From Streptomyces sp. P9-A4 (GTDB taxonomy: Bacteria > Actinomycetota > Actinomycetes > Streptomycetales > Streptomycetaceae), in NCBI RefSeq assembly GCF_036634195.1, contig NZ_JAZIFY010000001.1, positions 2,428,501 to 2,492,500 on the forward strand: a stretch of 64,000 bases of DNA, read 5' to 3'. Shown one piece after another: positions 8,569 through 18,017 of the stretch (the first letter of the stretch is position 1; every line of letters starts with the position of its first letter). A program made the translations under genes and the position numbers. The notes under the pieces are model-generated. The model had not been told where the DNA came from and made no database searches. It saw only the letters and a program-made list of their open reading frames with translations.

Positions 8569-10233
8569 ATGTCCCAGAAGCCGAAGCCGCCGCACGGACT
8601 GGCCGTCTGTCCGGACTGCGCGGAACCCCTTGAGCCGGTCGACCGGTTCTGCGGGGCCTGCGGGTACGACCTGACGGCCGTGGCGGCCGCCGGGGCGGAG
8701 CCCGACCACCCGACCGTGGCCATCGGCCCGCCCGTGGCCTGGCCGGACGCCCCGCCCCGTGACCCCGGTTCGCTGTCGACGCTGACCCAGCACCCGGGGG
8801 ACCTGCCGGGCACCGACTCGGGCGGCCGCGACCTCCCGACGATGCCGGTCGCCACGGCACCGGCGGGTACGGCGGGTACGGCGGGTACGGCGGGTACGGC
8901 GGGTACGGCGGGTACGGCGGGTACGGCGGGTACGGCGGGTACGGCGGGTACGGCGGGTACGGCGGGTACGGCGGGTACGGCGGGTACGGCGGGTACGGCG
9001 GGTACGGCGGGTACGGCGGGTACGGCGCCGGACGGTACGTCCCCGGGCGGTACGACCCCGGCCGGTACGACTTCGGGCAGTTCCGCCCCGGCCGGTACGC
9101 CCCCGGTCCGTACGGACGGCCCCGTGCCGCCCGGCGGGGAGACGACGGCGGGCAGCGGCGACTTCGAGCTGGCGGCCCCCGACCCGCGGACGGCGGTACG
9201 GGCGGACCCCGTCCCGCCGGCCCCGTCAGCCCCACCGGCCCCGGCGACTGCCCCTGCTACGAGCCCCGGCGCCCCGACGGCTCCGGCCGCTCCCACGGCT
9301 CCCGCCTCCGCCGCCCTGTGCGTGGCCTGTCGCGCCGGCCGGGTCGACACCGACGGCTACTGCGAGAACTGCGGGCACGCCCAGCCCCGCGAGCGGGACC
9401 ACATGGAGCGGGAGCTCGACCGCGTCGCCGCCGTCAGCGACCGCGGGCTGCGCCACCACCGTAACGAGGACGCCTTCGCCGTCTCCGCGACCACGCTCCC
9501 CGACGGCTCCCCCGCCACCGTCGCCATCGTCTGCGACGGCGTCTCCTCGGCGACCCGGCCCGACGAGGCCTCCGCCGCCGCCGCGGAGGCGGCCGGCGCC
9601 TCGCTGCTCGCCGCGCTGCCCCGGGGCACCCACCCGCAGCAGGCGATGCACGAGGCGATCGTCGCCGCCGCCGAGGCCGTCAACTCCCTCGCGGAGGAAC
9701 CCGGTCAGGGCGGCGCCGAACACGAACCGCACCGCCACCGCAACGCTCCGGCCTGCACCATCGTGGGATCCGTCGTCGCCGACGGCCTGCTCGTCGTGGG
9801 CTGGGTCGGCGACAGCCGCGCCTACTGGGTGCCGGACGACCGGTCCACCCCGCCCGCCCGGCTCACCGAGGACGACTCGTGGGCCGCGCAGATGGTCGCC
9901 GCGGGCCTGATGAACGAGGCCCAGGCCTACGCGGACGAGCGGGCCCACGCGATCACCGGCTGGCTGGGCGCCGACGCCTACGAACTGGAGCCGCACACGG
10001 CCGCGTTCAAGCCCGACCGGTCGGGTGTGGTCGTCGTCTGCACGGACGGGCTGTGGAACTACGCCGAGGGCGCCGAGGACATGGCCAGGGTCATCCCGGC
10101 CGACGCGGCGGACCGCCCGCTGCACAGCGCCCAGGTCCTCGTCGGACACGCCCTGGACGGCGGTGGCCACGACAACATCACGGTCGCGCTGGTGCCGTTC
10201 ACCGTCACTCCCCAAGAGGCGGGATCCGCCTGA
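8569..10233 (+). CDS. PP2C-family protein phosphatase with two zinc ribbons and an Ala-Gly-Thr repeat
   Basis: About 554 residues. The N-terminus has a zinc ribbon (CPDC...CGAC, residues about 17-35), followed by a low-complexity linker that includes an 18-copy AGT tripeptide tract, a second ribbon (CVAC...CENC, about 251-271), and a C-terminal PP2C domain. The phosphatase motifs are visible: SDRGLRHHRNEDAF, IVCDGV, GWVGDSRAYW, VVCTDGLWNY and GHDNITVALV, with the metal-binding aspartates in place. It likely reverses phosphorylation by the PknG kinase encoded immediately upstream. The ATG at 8569 nearly abuts the pknG stop; an in-frame GTG at 8557 would overlap pknG and is a possible alternative. 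Confidence 0.93.
   Translation: MSQKPKPPHGLAVCPDCAEPLEPVDRFCGACGYDLTAVAAAGAEPDHPTVAIGPPVAWPDAPPRDPGSLSTLTQHPGDLPGTDSGGRDLPTMPVATAPAGTAGTAGTAGTAGTAGTAGTAGTAGTAGTAGTAGTAGTAGTAGTAGTAGTAGTAPDGTSPGGTTPAGTTSGSSAPAGTPPVRTDGPVPPGGETTAGSGDFELAAPDPRTAVRADPVPPAPSAPPAPATAPATSPGAPTAPAAPTAPASAALCVACRAGRVDTDGYCENCGHAQPRERDHMERELDRVAAVSDRGLRHHRNEDAFAVSATTLPDGSPATVAIVCDGVSSATRPDEASAAAAEAAGASLLAALPRGTHPQQAMHEAIVAAAEAVNSLAEEPGQGGAEHEPHRHRNAPACTIVGSVVADGLLVVGWVGDSRAYWVPDDRSTPPARLTEDDSWAAQMVAAGLMNEAQAYADERAHAITGWLGADAYELEPHTAAFKPDRSGVVVVCTDGLWNYAEGAEDMARVIPADAADRPLHSAQVLVGHALDGGGHDNITVALVPFTVTPQEAGSA
8862..9023 (+). repeat. Perfect 9-bp tandem repeat, 18 copies, inside the phosphatase gene
   Basis: GGCGGGTAC repeats without a mismatch 18 times. 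It is in frame and encodes Ala-Gly-Thr repeats in the linker between the two zinc ribbons. Because the unit is a multiple of three, copy-number change would alter linker length without breaking the gene. Confidence 0.97.
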
Positions 10234-10286
10234 GCGGTCGCCGCTCCCCCGTCCCTTCTCCGTTGTTGCCCGAGGAGCCGTAACAG

Positions 10287-11612
10287 ATGGCGAACTTCTC
10301 CAAGTCGACCGTGCCGCAGTTCTCGGTGGACGTCTACCAGAACGAGTTCCTGCCGGAGGGCGGCAGGGACGTCAGCGCGATCGTCACCGTCACCTCGACC
10401 GGCGGCGGCACCAGCGGGCTGTCCGGCCCGGCGGGCGACGGCGCGGCCGGGGTCGTGATCATGGTCGACTGCTCCGGTTCGATGGACTACCCCGCCACCA
10501 AGATGCGCGGCGCGCGCGAGGCGACCGCCGCCGCCGTCGACACGCTGCGCGACGGCACCTCGTTCGCCATCGTCGCCGGTACGCACACGGCGATGGAGAT
10601 CTACCCGGGGCAGCGCCGCCTCGCGGTGGCCGACGCCCGCACCCGGGCCGAGGCCAAGGAGTCACTGCGCCGGCTGAGCGCGGGCGGCGGCACGGCGATC
10701 GGGACCTGGCTGCGGCTCGCGGACCGGCTGCTGTCCTCCGCCGACCTCACCATCCGGCACGGCATCCTGCTGACCGACGGCCGCAACGAGCACGAGTCGC
10801 CCGAGGAGCTGCGGGCCGCGCTCGACGCCTGCGCCGGCCGCTTCACCTGCGACGCGCGCGGAGTGGGCACCGACTGGGAGGTCAAGGAGGTCACCGGGAT
10901 CGCCTCGGCCCTCCTCGGCACCGCCGACATCGTCGCCGACCCGGCCGCCCTCGCCGGCGACTTCACCTCGATGATGGAGCACGCGATGGGCAAGGGCGTG
11001 GCGGACGTCGCGCTGCGCCTGTGGACGCCGGTCGGGGTGGAGATCGCCTTCGTGAAGCAGGTGGCGCCGACGGTCGGGGACCTGAGCGGACGGCGTACGG
11101 AGGCCGGGCCGCGCGCCGGGGACTACCCGACGGGCTCGTGGGGCGACGAGTCCCGCGACTACCACGTGAGCGTGCGGGTCCCGCAGGCGGCGGTCGGCCG
11201 GGAGATGCTGGCGGCCCGGGTCTCCCTGATCGCGCCGGACCCGCTGGGCGGCGACCCCCGGACGCTGTCCCAGGGACTGGTACGGGCGGTGTGGACGGAC
11301 GACCTGGCGATGTCGACCTCGATCAACCCGCAGGTCGCGCACTACACCGGCCAGGCCGAACTGGCGGACGTCATCCAGCAGGGTCTGGATGCCCGCAAAT
11401 CGGGCGATCACGACGGCGCGACGGCCAAACTGGGGCGCGCCGTGCAGCTCGCGGCGGCCTCCGGCAACGCGGATACGGCGAAACTCCTTTCGAAGGTGGT
11501 CGACGTCGTCGACGCGGCGACCGGTACTGTGCGTTTGAAGGCGAAGGTCGCGGAAGCGGACGAGATGACACTCGAGACCCGCTCCACCAAGACCGTTCGT
11601 GTGAAGAGGTAG
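10287..11612 (+). CDS. von Willebrand factor A domain protein
   Basis: A 441-residue soluble protein. The vWA domain occupies roughly residues 50-235 and has an intact metal-ion-dependent adhesion site: DCSGS at about residue 61, the GGGTAIG threonine segment and the TDGRNEHES aspartate. The C-terminal half is a beta-rich region followed by an alpha-helical tail. vWA proteins of this type usually act as divalent-metal-dependent docking modules for protein partners. It lies between the PP2C and FHA genes of the PknG operon, with a 53-base gap before it and 41 bases after it, so it is probably a structural partner of the phospho-signalling complex; that role is inferred. Confidence 0.88.
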   Translation: MANFSKSTVPQFSVDVYQNEFLPEGGRDVSAIVTVTSTGGGTSGLSGPAGDGAAGVVIMVDCSGSMDYPATKMRGAREATAAAVDTLRDGTSFAIVAGTHTAMEIYPGQRRLAVADARTRAEAKESLRRLSAGGGTAIGTWLRLADRLLSSADLTIRHGILLTDGRNEHESPEELRAALDACAGRFTCDARGVGTDWEVKEVTGIASALLGTADIVADPAALAGDFTSMMEHAMGKGVADVALRLWTPVGVEIAFVKQVAPTVGDLSGRRTEAGPRAGDYPTGSWGDESRDYHVSVRVPQAAVGREMLAARVSLIAPDPLGGDPRTLSQGLVRAVWTDDLAMSTSINPQVAHYTGQAELADVIQQGLDARKSGDHDGATAKLGRAVQLAAASGNADTAKLLSKVVDVVDAATGTVRLKAKVAEADEMTLETRSTKTVRVKR

Positions 11613-11653
11613 CCCGGCCAGCGGGCCGGACGACGAGAGGGGGAAGCACCGAC

Positions 11654-13012
11654 ATGCCTACCTGCCCGAACGGACACCAGTCGGTCTCCGACGACTGGTG
11701 CGAGGTCTGCGGCCATCGCATGGCCGGGGCGGGTGCGCCGACGGGTGCCGTACCGCCGCCTCCCCCGCCGCCGCCTCCCGCTTACGGATACCCCGGCCCC
11801 GGCAACCCCGAGGGCCCCGGCACCCCGGGTGGCTACGGTGCGCCCGGCGGCCCCGAGGGCCATGGCGCCCCCGGTGGCTACGGTCCGCCCGGTGGCCCCG
11901 GTGGTTACGGCGCTCCCGGCGGCCACGGTGCCCCGCCCGCCCCCGGCGGCTTCGGCACCGGTGGCGACCCGAACGCGACGGCGCAGGCGGAACTCTGCCC
12001 GCAGTGCCGTACCCCGCGCGAGCACATGGCGCCGTTCTGCGAGGAGTGCCGCTGGAACTTCCTCACGAACACGGCGACCTCGTACACCCCGCTCGCCCCG
12101 CACAACGTCCCGTCCCCGCAGCAGCAGCCCGGACCGCCGCCCGGTCTGAACCTGCCGCCGGGCTTCCAGTCCCCGCCGCCGCCGCAGGCCCCGCAGCCCC
12201 AGGACCCCTTCGGGTACCACGGCTCGCGGCCCTCGCAGGTGAACCGGCCCGCCGAGCCGCTGGGCGCCGAGCCCACCCACCACCAGGCCCCGCCGCAGCG
12301 CCCGCCGGCGCAGCAGCAGCCGCCCGGTCCGCCCGGGCAGCAGCCGCCGGCGCCTCCGGCGTACCTCCAGGCGCCGCCTGGACCGCCGGGCGCCCCGGTC
12401 CAGGCCCCGGCGCAGCCCGCGCCGCCGCAGCCCCGCGCGGACGACGACTGGGTCCTGTCCCCGCCGTCACAGCCGTCGCCCCCGCAGCAGCCGCAGGGCC
12501 CGCCGCAGCCTCAGCAGCACCAGGCGCCCCCGCCGCACCAGGGCCCGCCGCCGCACATGGCGCCGCCCCCGCAGCAGTTCCAGCAGCCCCAGCCGCCGCA
12601 GCAGCCGCTGTCCTGGACCGCGCTCATCGCGCCGGACCGCGACTACTTCATGGCGATGATGCAGCGCAGCGGTCCCGAGGCGACGGGCCTGAACCTGCCC
12701 GCGTACTCACCGGCGAAGCAGCTGCCGCTCGAGGGCAACCAGATCTCCATCGGCCGCCGCCGGCACTCCACCGGCGAGTCCCCCGACATCGACCTGTCGG
12801 TGCCGCCGGAGGACCCGGGCGTCTCGCACCAGCACGCGGTGCTCGTGCAGCAGCCGGACGGCTCGTGGGCGGTGGTGGACCAGAACTCCACCAACGGCAC
12901 GACGGTCAACGGCGGCGAGGAGCCGATCCAGCCCTACGTCCCCGTCCAGCTCCAGGACGGCGACCGGGTGCACGTCGGCGCCTGGACGACGATCACGGTC
13001 CGGCTCGGCTGA
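11654..13012 (+). CDS. Zinc-ribbon, proline-rich FHA-domain protein
   Basis: A 452-residue protein. Two zinc ribbons are visible: CPNG...CEVCG at the N-terminus and CPQC...CEEC at about residues 115-133. Between and after them are Gly/Pro- and Pro/Gln-rich linkers (about 35-110 and 145-320). The C-terminal 90 residues form an FHA domain with SIGRR, the S/H segment of VSHQHAVL, and NSTNGTTVNG, the usual phosphothreonine-binding residues. FHA proteins GarA and OdhI are the known PknG substrates in mycobacteria and corynebacteria, so this is a plausible readout of the upstream kinase; I see no GarA-like ETTS phosphorylation motif. It is the last gene of the operon and converges on the methyltransferase gene with only nine bases between. 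Confidence 0.9.
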   Translation: MPTCPNGHQSVSDDWCEVCGHRMAGAGAPTGAVPPPPPPPPPAYGYPGPGNPEGPGTPGGYGAPGGPEGHGAPGGYGPPGGPGGYGAPGGHGAPPAPGGFGTGGDPNATAQAELCPQCRTPREHMAPFCEECRWNFLTNTATSYTPLAPHNVPSPQQQPGPPPGLNLPPGFQSPPPPQAPQPQDPFGYHGSRPSQVNRPAEPLGAEPTHHQAPPQRPPAQQQPPGPPGQQPPAPPAYLQAPPGPPGAPVQAPAQPAPPQPRADDDWVLSPPSQPSPPQQPQGPPQPQQHQAPPPHQGPPPHMAPPPQQFQQPQPPQQPLSWTALIAPDRDYFMAMMQRSGPEATGLNLPAYSPAKQLPLEGNQISIGRRRHSTGESPDIDLSVPPEDPGVSHQHAVLVQQPDGSWAVVDQNSTNGTTVNGGEEPIQPYVPVQLQDGDRVHVGAWTTITVRLG

Positions 13013-13021
13013 CCGCTGCGC

Positions 13022-13982
13022 TCAGGCGTCCGGCAGGGGCCAGGCGTACGGCCCCGACGGGTCGTCCAGCCAGGCCCACTGCCGGTCGCCGCTGACCGTC
13101 ACCCCGAAGCGCTCCCGTTCCGGCCGTCGTTCGCACAGCCAGAGCGAGAGCGCTTCGCCGCGGTCGAGGGTCGTGTCGACCAGGTCCCGGAAGAAGTGGA
13201 AGAGCGAGTCCCCCGCCGGTCCGTGGCGCGGGGCGCGGGGCGCGGGCGGCGACGCCCCGGAGCGGCACGAAGTACGCGGGCGTCGGCAGGAACCTTCCCT
13301 CCGCGTGGGTGGCGTCGCGCACCCTCAGCAGGAGCAGCCCGGTGGAGAGCGGCGCGAGGACCAGGGCGCCGCTCCGGCACTGGGCGAGCCAGGCGCGCGG
13401 GACCGAGGGCAGCGCGCAGGTCGCGACGATCCGGTCGTAGGGGGCGCGCTCGGGGCAGCCCCGGGCGCCGTCGGCGGCGAGGACGGCCGGCCGGTATCCG
13501 GCGGCGGCCAGATGGGTCCTGGCCGACTCGGTGATCTCCTCGTCGAGGTCGACGGTGGTGACGTGCCGCTCGCCGAGGCGGTGGCAGAGCAGGGCCGCGT
13601 GGTAGCCGGTGCCGGCGCCGATCTCCAGGACGTCCTGCCCGTCGCGCACGTCGAGGGCCTGGAGCATCAGCGCCATCAGGGAGGGCTGGCTCGCGGAGGA
13701 GACCAGTTCCCCGTCCCGGACCCGGGTGGCGATGGCGGTGTCCGCGTAGGCGCCGCGCAGCCACCGGTCCCGCCGCACCGGGTCGGGGTCGCCGGACCAG
13801 AGCCGCTCGTATCCGCCGGTGCCCGGGATGTAGTGGTACGGGACGAACAGATGGCGCGGCACCTCGGCGAAGGCGGCCCGCCAGGCGGGGTCGGTGAGGA
13901 CGCCCGCCGCGTCGATCTCGCGCACGAGCGCCCGCCGCTCCCGCGCGCCGGCCTCGGCGAACTCGTCCCGCCGTGCACCCAT
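13022..13982 (-). CDS. Protein-isoaspartate O-methyltransferase-like SAM methyltransferase, apparently frameshifted
   Basis: The N-terminal 240 residues resemble the L-isoaspartyl methyltransferase (PCMT) family: a VPRHLFVP segment near the N-terminus, SQPSLMALML, and the SAM-binding motif VLEIGAGTGYHAALL, then DLDEEI and the APYDRIV motif. From about position 13215-13250 the coding signal moves to another frame: the tail continuing to the TGA at 13022 reads SLFHFFRDLVDT...SGDRQWAWLDDPSG, typical of the C-terminus of Streptomyces members. The uninterrupted frame instead runs to 12993, into the end of the convergent FHA gene, with unnatural composition. A one-base slip in the GGCGCGGGGCGCGGGG tract would explain this, as a sequencing error or a real mutation. 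Start ATG 13982. Confidence 0.75.
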
Positions 13983-14067
13983 GCCTCCACTCTCGCTCCC
14001 CGGAGGGTGCCCGGCGAGCGGTCCTGGATCCCAAGTCCTAGGACGGGGCATCTGAGACGATGGAACG

Positions 14068-14472
14068 GTGAACGAGATTCCCGGGGAAACGACGCAGGAG
14101 CAGACCTTCTACGAGCAGGTCGGCGGCGAGGAGACCTTCCGCCGTCTGGTCCACCGCTTCTACGAGGGCGTCGCGGGCGACCCGTTGCTGCGCCCGATGT
14201 ACCCCGAGGAGGACCTCGGCCCCGCCGAGGAGCGCCTCGTGCTCTTCCTCATGCAGTACTGGGGCGGCCCCCGCACCTACAGCACCCACCGGGGGCACCC
14301 GCGGCTGCGGATGCGCCACGCGCCGTTCACCGTGGACCAGGCGGCCCACGACGCCTGGCTGCTGCACATGCGGACCGCGCTGGACGAGCTCGGCCTCGCT
14401 CCGGAGCACGAGCGGGAGCTGTGGCGCTATCTGACGTACGCGGCGGCGTCGATGGTGAATTCGGCCAGCTGA
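14068..14472 (+). CDS. glbO: Group II truncated haemoglobin
   Basis: A 134-residue truncated globin. Features are [19 protein letters not shown] at the start of helix B, the FLMQYWGGP stretch, the proximal histidine in LRMRHAPF, and the tryptophan of DAWLLHM at the G8 position that typifies group II (trHbO) proteins. These bind oxygen tightly and are linked to oxygen/NO chemistry or peroxide handling. Translated from GTG at 14068, divergent from the methyltransferase with 85 bases between the starts. Confidence 0.93.
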   Translation: MNEIPGETTQEQTFYEQVGGEETFRRLVHRFYEGVAGDPLLRPMYPEEDLGPAEERLVLFLMQYWGGPRTYSTHRGHPRLRMRHAPFTVDQAAHDAWLLHMRTALDELGLAPEHERELWRYLTYAAASMVNSAS

Positions 14473-14660
14473 GTCCTCCCCCGGTCACGGACTGACACAT
14501 TCCGGAGACGGAACGCCGAATAACGGTCACGATCGCATCAAGGTGGGCCCGCAAGCGGTTTCCAGCGGCACGTGCACTCTGAAAGCATCCGGGAGAAGTT
14601 TCGGGAGCGTTCGGAAAGTGTTCGACGGGCGCACCGTGATCAGGGTGGCCAGGGGGATGG

Positions 14661-17600
14661 GTGACGGGGTTCGTATTTCTGCGCGTCAGGGCGCACCGAC
14701 TGCTGCTCGCCGCGGCACTGCTCGCCGTGCTCCTGACCACCTCGGTGCTCGCCACCCTCGCCTCCTTCTCCGGGGCGATCGGGGACGCGGCGCTCCAGGC
14801 CGGTCTGCGGGGCCGCTCCGCGGCCGCCGCCTCGCTGCTCGTGAGCGGGCAGGTGCCGGCCGCCAAGCGGGACTCCGCGGACGCGGCCGTCCAGGACGGG
14901 GCCCGGCGGACCTTCGAGGGGCTGCCGGTGACCGTACGGCGGCTCGAACGCTCGGGGCCGTACGCGCTGCCCCGGAGCCTCCAGCCGCCCGCCGCCCGTA
15001 AGGGCGACCCCGACCTGACCCACTTCGCCGCGCTCGACCGCGCGCGGCTCACCCTCGTCAAGGGCGCCTGGCCGTCCGCCTCCCGGACCGCCGGTGTGAT
15101 CGAGACGGCGCTGCCCGAGGAGGCGGCCCGGCGGCTGCGCGTCACCCCCGGCACCGTCCTCGACCTCTCCGACCGGCTCGACAACCGGCCGGTGAAGACC
15201 CGGATCACCGGCATCTACCGGCCCGTCGACACCCACGACCTGTACTGGCAGCTGGACCCGGCCGGCGGGCGCGGGGTGCGGACGGTCGCGTTCACCACCT
15301 ACGGGCCGCTGCTCGTCGACCCCGCCGTCCTCACCGCCGGAGCGCTGAGCACCGGCGAGACCTCCTGGCTGGGCTCCGCCGACTTCACCGGCTTCACCAC
15401 CGACCGCATGGACGCCCTGCGCGCGAGCGCCACCGAGGGCCCGAAGAAGCTGGCCGCCGGCACCGAGGCCTTCGGTACGACGATCTCGGCGTCCACCTCG
15501 CTGCCGACCGTCCTCGAACAGACCCAGCGGTCCCTGCTCGTCTCCCGCTCGACCGTCCTGATCGTCGCCGTGCAGCTGGTGCTGCTCGCCGCGTACGCCC
15601 TGCTGCTCGTCGCCCGGCTGCTGAGCACCGAGCGCTCCGGCGAGACCGCGCTGCTCCGCGCCCGCGGCGGCTCGCGGCGCCGGATCGCGGGGCTCGCCGC
15701 CACCGAGGCGCTGCTGCTCGCCCTGCCCGCGGCCATCGCCGCCCCGCTGCTCTCCGGCCCGCTGACCGGGCTCTTCGCCGAGCGGTCCGCGCTCTCCTCG
15801 CTCGGCGTACGACTCGACACGACGCCGTCGGGCTCCGTGTGGCTGGTCGCCGCCGCCGTGGCCCTGTGCTGTGCCGCGGCCGTCGTCGCCCCCGCGCTCG
15901 CCGCCGGGGACGACTCGGGCGTCTCCCTGCGCAAGGCCCGCTCGGCCTCGCTGCCGGGACCCGTACGGGCCGGGGCCGACCTCGGTCTGCTCGCCATCGC
16001 CGCCGTCGCCTACTGGCAGCTCCAGCGCCCCGCCGCCGCGGGCGGCACCCTCGGCACGGACGAGGCCGGCGGCGGTTCCGTCGACCCGGTGCTCATCGCC
16101 GCGCCCGCCCTCGCCCTGCTCGCAGGCACCGTCCTGACGCTGCGTCTGCTGCCGCCCGCCGCCAAGCTGGCGGAGCGGCGCGCGGCGGCCGGGCGCGGGC
16201 TCTCCGCCGCGCTCGCCGGCTGGCAGTTCAGCCGCCGGCCGCTGCGGGGCGCGGGCCCCGTCCTCCTCCTCGTCCTCGCCGTCGCGATGGGCATGCTGGC
16301 CATCGGGCAGAGCGGCTCGTGGGAGCGCTCACAGCGGGACCAGGCCGATTTCCGGGCCGGCGCGGCGGTCCGCGTCCTCAGTGCCGGGCCCGGCGAACCC
16401 ACCCAGACCGAACAGCTGGGCTCCGTACCGGGCGTGAAGGCGGTCGCCCCGGTGCACCGCACCACCATGGACGTGGCCGGGAAGAGCGCGACCGTCCTGG
16501 CCGTGGACACCCGCAACGCCGCCGGCGGCATGCTGCTCCGCCCCGACCTCGCCGACGTCACCGCCCGTTCCCTGCTCGCCCCGCTCGCACCCCCGGCGAC
16601 GACCCGCCCCGGCCTCCCGCTGCCCGCCGGCAGCCGGGCCCTCACCGCCGACCTGCGGCTCGCCGAGCCGGGCACCGAGGCCCGGGTCACCGCCGTCCTT
16701 GAGGACCCGAACGGCGTCCCGTACCGGCAGGCCCTGGGTACGGTGCCCTCCGACGGCCGCAGCCACCGGCTGACCCTCGACGTCGCCGGCCTGACCGCGG
16801 GCCCCGGCGGCTCGGCCGGCGGCGGCTCGGCCGGCCTGCTCACCCTCATCGGCCTCGAGTTCACCGGCCCGATCGCCGACGGCCGGACGGGCACCCAGAC
16901 CCTGCGCGTCGAGCGGTTCGCCGTCGTCCGCGCGGACGGCGGCGAGCAGATCCACGCCCCGGGCCAGGTCCTCGCCACCTGGGTGCACACCTTCGGGCAG
17001 ACGGAGAACGGCGACCCCCAGGAGGGCAAGCCCACGTCCGGCGTCCCCGGCTCCGCCGGACCCGGCGGCCGGCCCGCCCCGTACTCCCTCACCTTCGCCG
17101 CCACGGGCGCGCGCACCGGCGTCCCCTTCTGGCACATGGAGGAGTTCACCCTGCGGATGGACGCCCCCGGTCCCAAGGCGCCCGGCAAGCTGACGGCCGT
17201 GGCCACCGGCGGATTCATGGCGGCCTCCGGGGCGAAGCCCGGTGACCTGATCGAGGTCTCCCTCGACGGCCTCCACGTCAAGGCCGTCGTGGAACGCGTC
17301 GTCGACGAGCTGCCGACCACCGGCCCCGGCGCGCGGGCCGCCTCCGCGACCAGCGCCGTCACCACTCCCGACGACGGCGGTGCGATCCTCCTCGACCTGG
17401 CCTCGGTCAACCGCTACCTGGCCGCCGGCGGCGAGGTCGCGACCGTGCCGCCCTCCGAGTGGTGGCTGACCGTCGAACCCGGCCGCACGGCCGATGTCGC
17501 CGCCGCCCTGCGCGCCCGCCCCAACGCGGACCCCGCCCAGGTCCTGGTACGCGACGAGATCGCCGCCGAACTCCTCGGCGACCCGCTCGGCGCGGGCCCC

Positions 17601-18017
17601 AACGCCGCCCTGATGGCGGTCGCCGCCGCCGCCGCGGCGCTCGCCGCCGTCGGTTTCGCCGTCGGCTCGGCCGGCGCCATGCGGGAGCGGTCCGCCGAGT
17701 TCGGCGTGCTGCGGGCGCTCGGTACACCGCAGCGCCGGCTGGCCCGGCTGATCGCCGCCGAGCAGGGCCTGCTCATCGGCATCGGCCTGCTCATCGGCAT
17801 CGGACTCGGTACGGTCCTGGCCCGTGCGGTCGTCCCGCTGGTGGTCCTGACCGGCCAGGCCGCCCGGCCCGTGCCGCCGGTCCTCGTCGAACTGCCGCTC
17901 GGCCAGGTGGCCCTGCTGCTCGCCGGGGTCGCCGCGCTGCCGCTCGCCATGGTCGCGGTGATCGCCCTGCGCCGCACCGACCCGGCCGTGACCCTGCGCC
18001 ACCAGGGGGACAACTGA
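14661..18017 (+). CDS. FtsX-like ABC transporter permease (large, duplicated)
   Basis: An 1118-residue membrane protein with an N-terminal membrane anchor (about residues 12-34), a large extracytoplasmic domain, then groups of hydrophobic spans around residues 290-420 and a C-terminal set at about 975-1110 that ends in the FtsX/MacB-type four-helix arrangement (LRALGTPQRRLARLIAAEQ is the coupling segment). It probably forms the transmembrane part of a lipoprotein-release or mechanotransmission type exporter with the next two genes. Its stop overlaps the next permease start (TGATG), and that gene overlaps the ATPase. GTG start with AGGGGG upstream. Substrate unknown. Confidence 0.9.
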   Translation: MTGFVFLRVRAHRLLLAAALLAVLLTTSVLATLASFSGAIGDAALQAGLRGRSAAAASLLVSGQVPAAKRDSADAAVQDGARRTFEGLPVTVRRLERSGPYALPRSLQPPAARKGDPDLTHFAALDRARLTLVKGAWPSASRTAGVIETALPEEAARRLRVTPGTVLDLSDRLDNRPVKTRITGIYRPVDTHDLYWQLDPAGGRGVRTVAFTTYGPLLVDPAVLTAGALSTGETSWLGSADFTGFTTDRMDALRASATEGPKKLAAGTEAFGTTISASTSLPTVLEQTQRSLLVSRSTVLIVAVQLVLLAAYALLLVARLLSTERSGETALLRARGGSRRRIAGLAATEALLLALPAAIAAPLLSGPLTGLFAERSALSSLGVRLDTTPSGSVWLVAAAVALCCAAAVVAPALAAGDDSGVSLRKARSASLPGPVRAGADLGLLAIAAVAYWQLQRPAAAGGTLGTDEAGGGSVDPVLIAAPALALLAGTVLTLRLLPPAAKLAERRAAAGRGLSAALAGWQFSRRPLRGAGPVLLLVLAVAMGMLAIGQSGSWERSQRDQADFRAGAAVRVLSAGPGEPTQTEQLGSVPGVKAVAPVHRTTMDVAGKSATVLAVDTRNAAGGMLLRPDLADVTARSLLAPLAPPATTRPGLPLPAGSRALTADLRLAEPGTEARVTAVLEDPNGVPYRQALGTVPSDGRSHRLTLDVAGLTAGPGGSAGGGSAGLLTLIGLEFTGPIADGRTGTQTLRVERFAVVRADGGEQIHAPGQVLATWVHTFGQTENGDPQEGKPTSGVPGSAGPGGRPAPYSLTFAATGARTGVPFWHMEEFTLRMDAPGPKAPGKLTAVATGGFMAASGAKPGDLIEVSLDGLHVKAVVERVVDELPTTGPGARAASATSAVTTPDDGGAILLDLASVNRYLAAGGEVATVPPSEWWLTVEPGRTADVAAALRARPNADPAQVLVRDEIAAELLGDPLGAGPNAALMAVAAAAAALAAVGFAVGSAGAMRERSAEFGVLRALGTPQRRLARLIAAEQGLLIGIGLLIGIGLGTVLARAVVPLVVLTGQAARPVPPVLVELPLGQVALLLAGVAALPLAMVAVIALRRTDPAVTLRHQGDN

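Noticed and set aside
8862..9023. A CRISPR array or other repeat-spacer locus.
   Set aside because: The repeats are contiguous 9-mers without spacers and lie in frame within a gene.
4505..9235. A 1576-residue minus-strand open frame, and others on the same strand, with a (Tyr-Pro-Pro) tract.
   Set aside because: It is antisense to glnH, the helical protein, pknG and the phosphatase gene, and the repeat is just the complement of the 9-bp tract. It has no domain and is a product of high GC.
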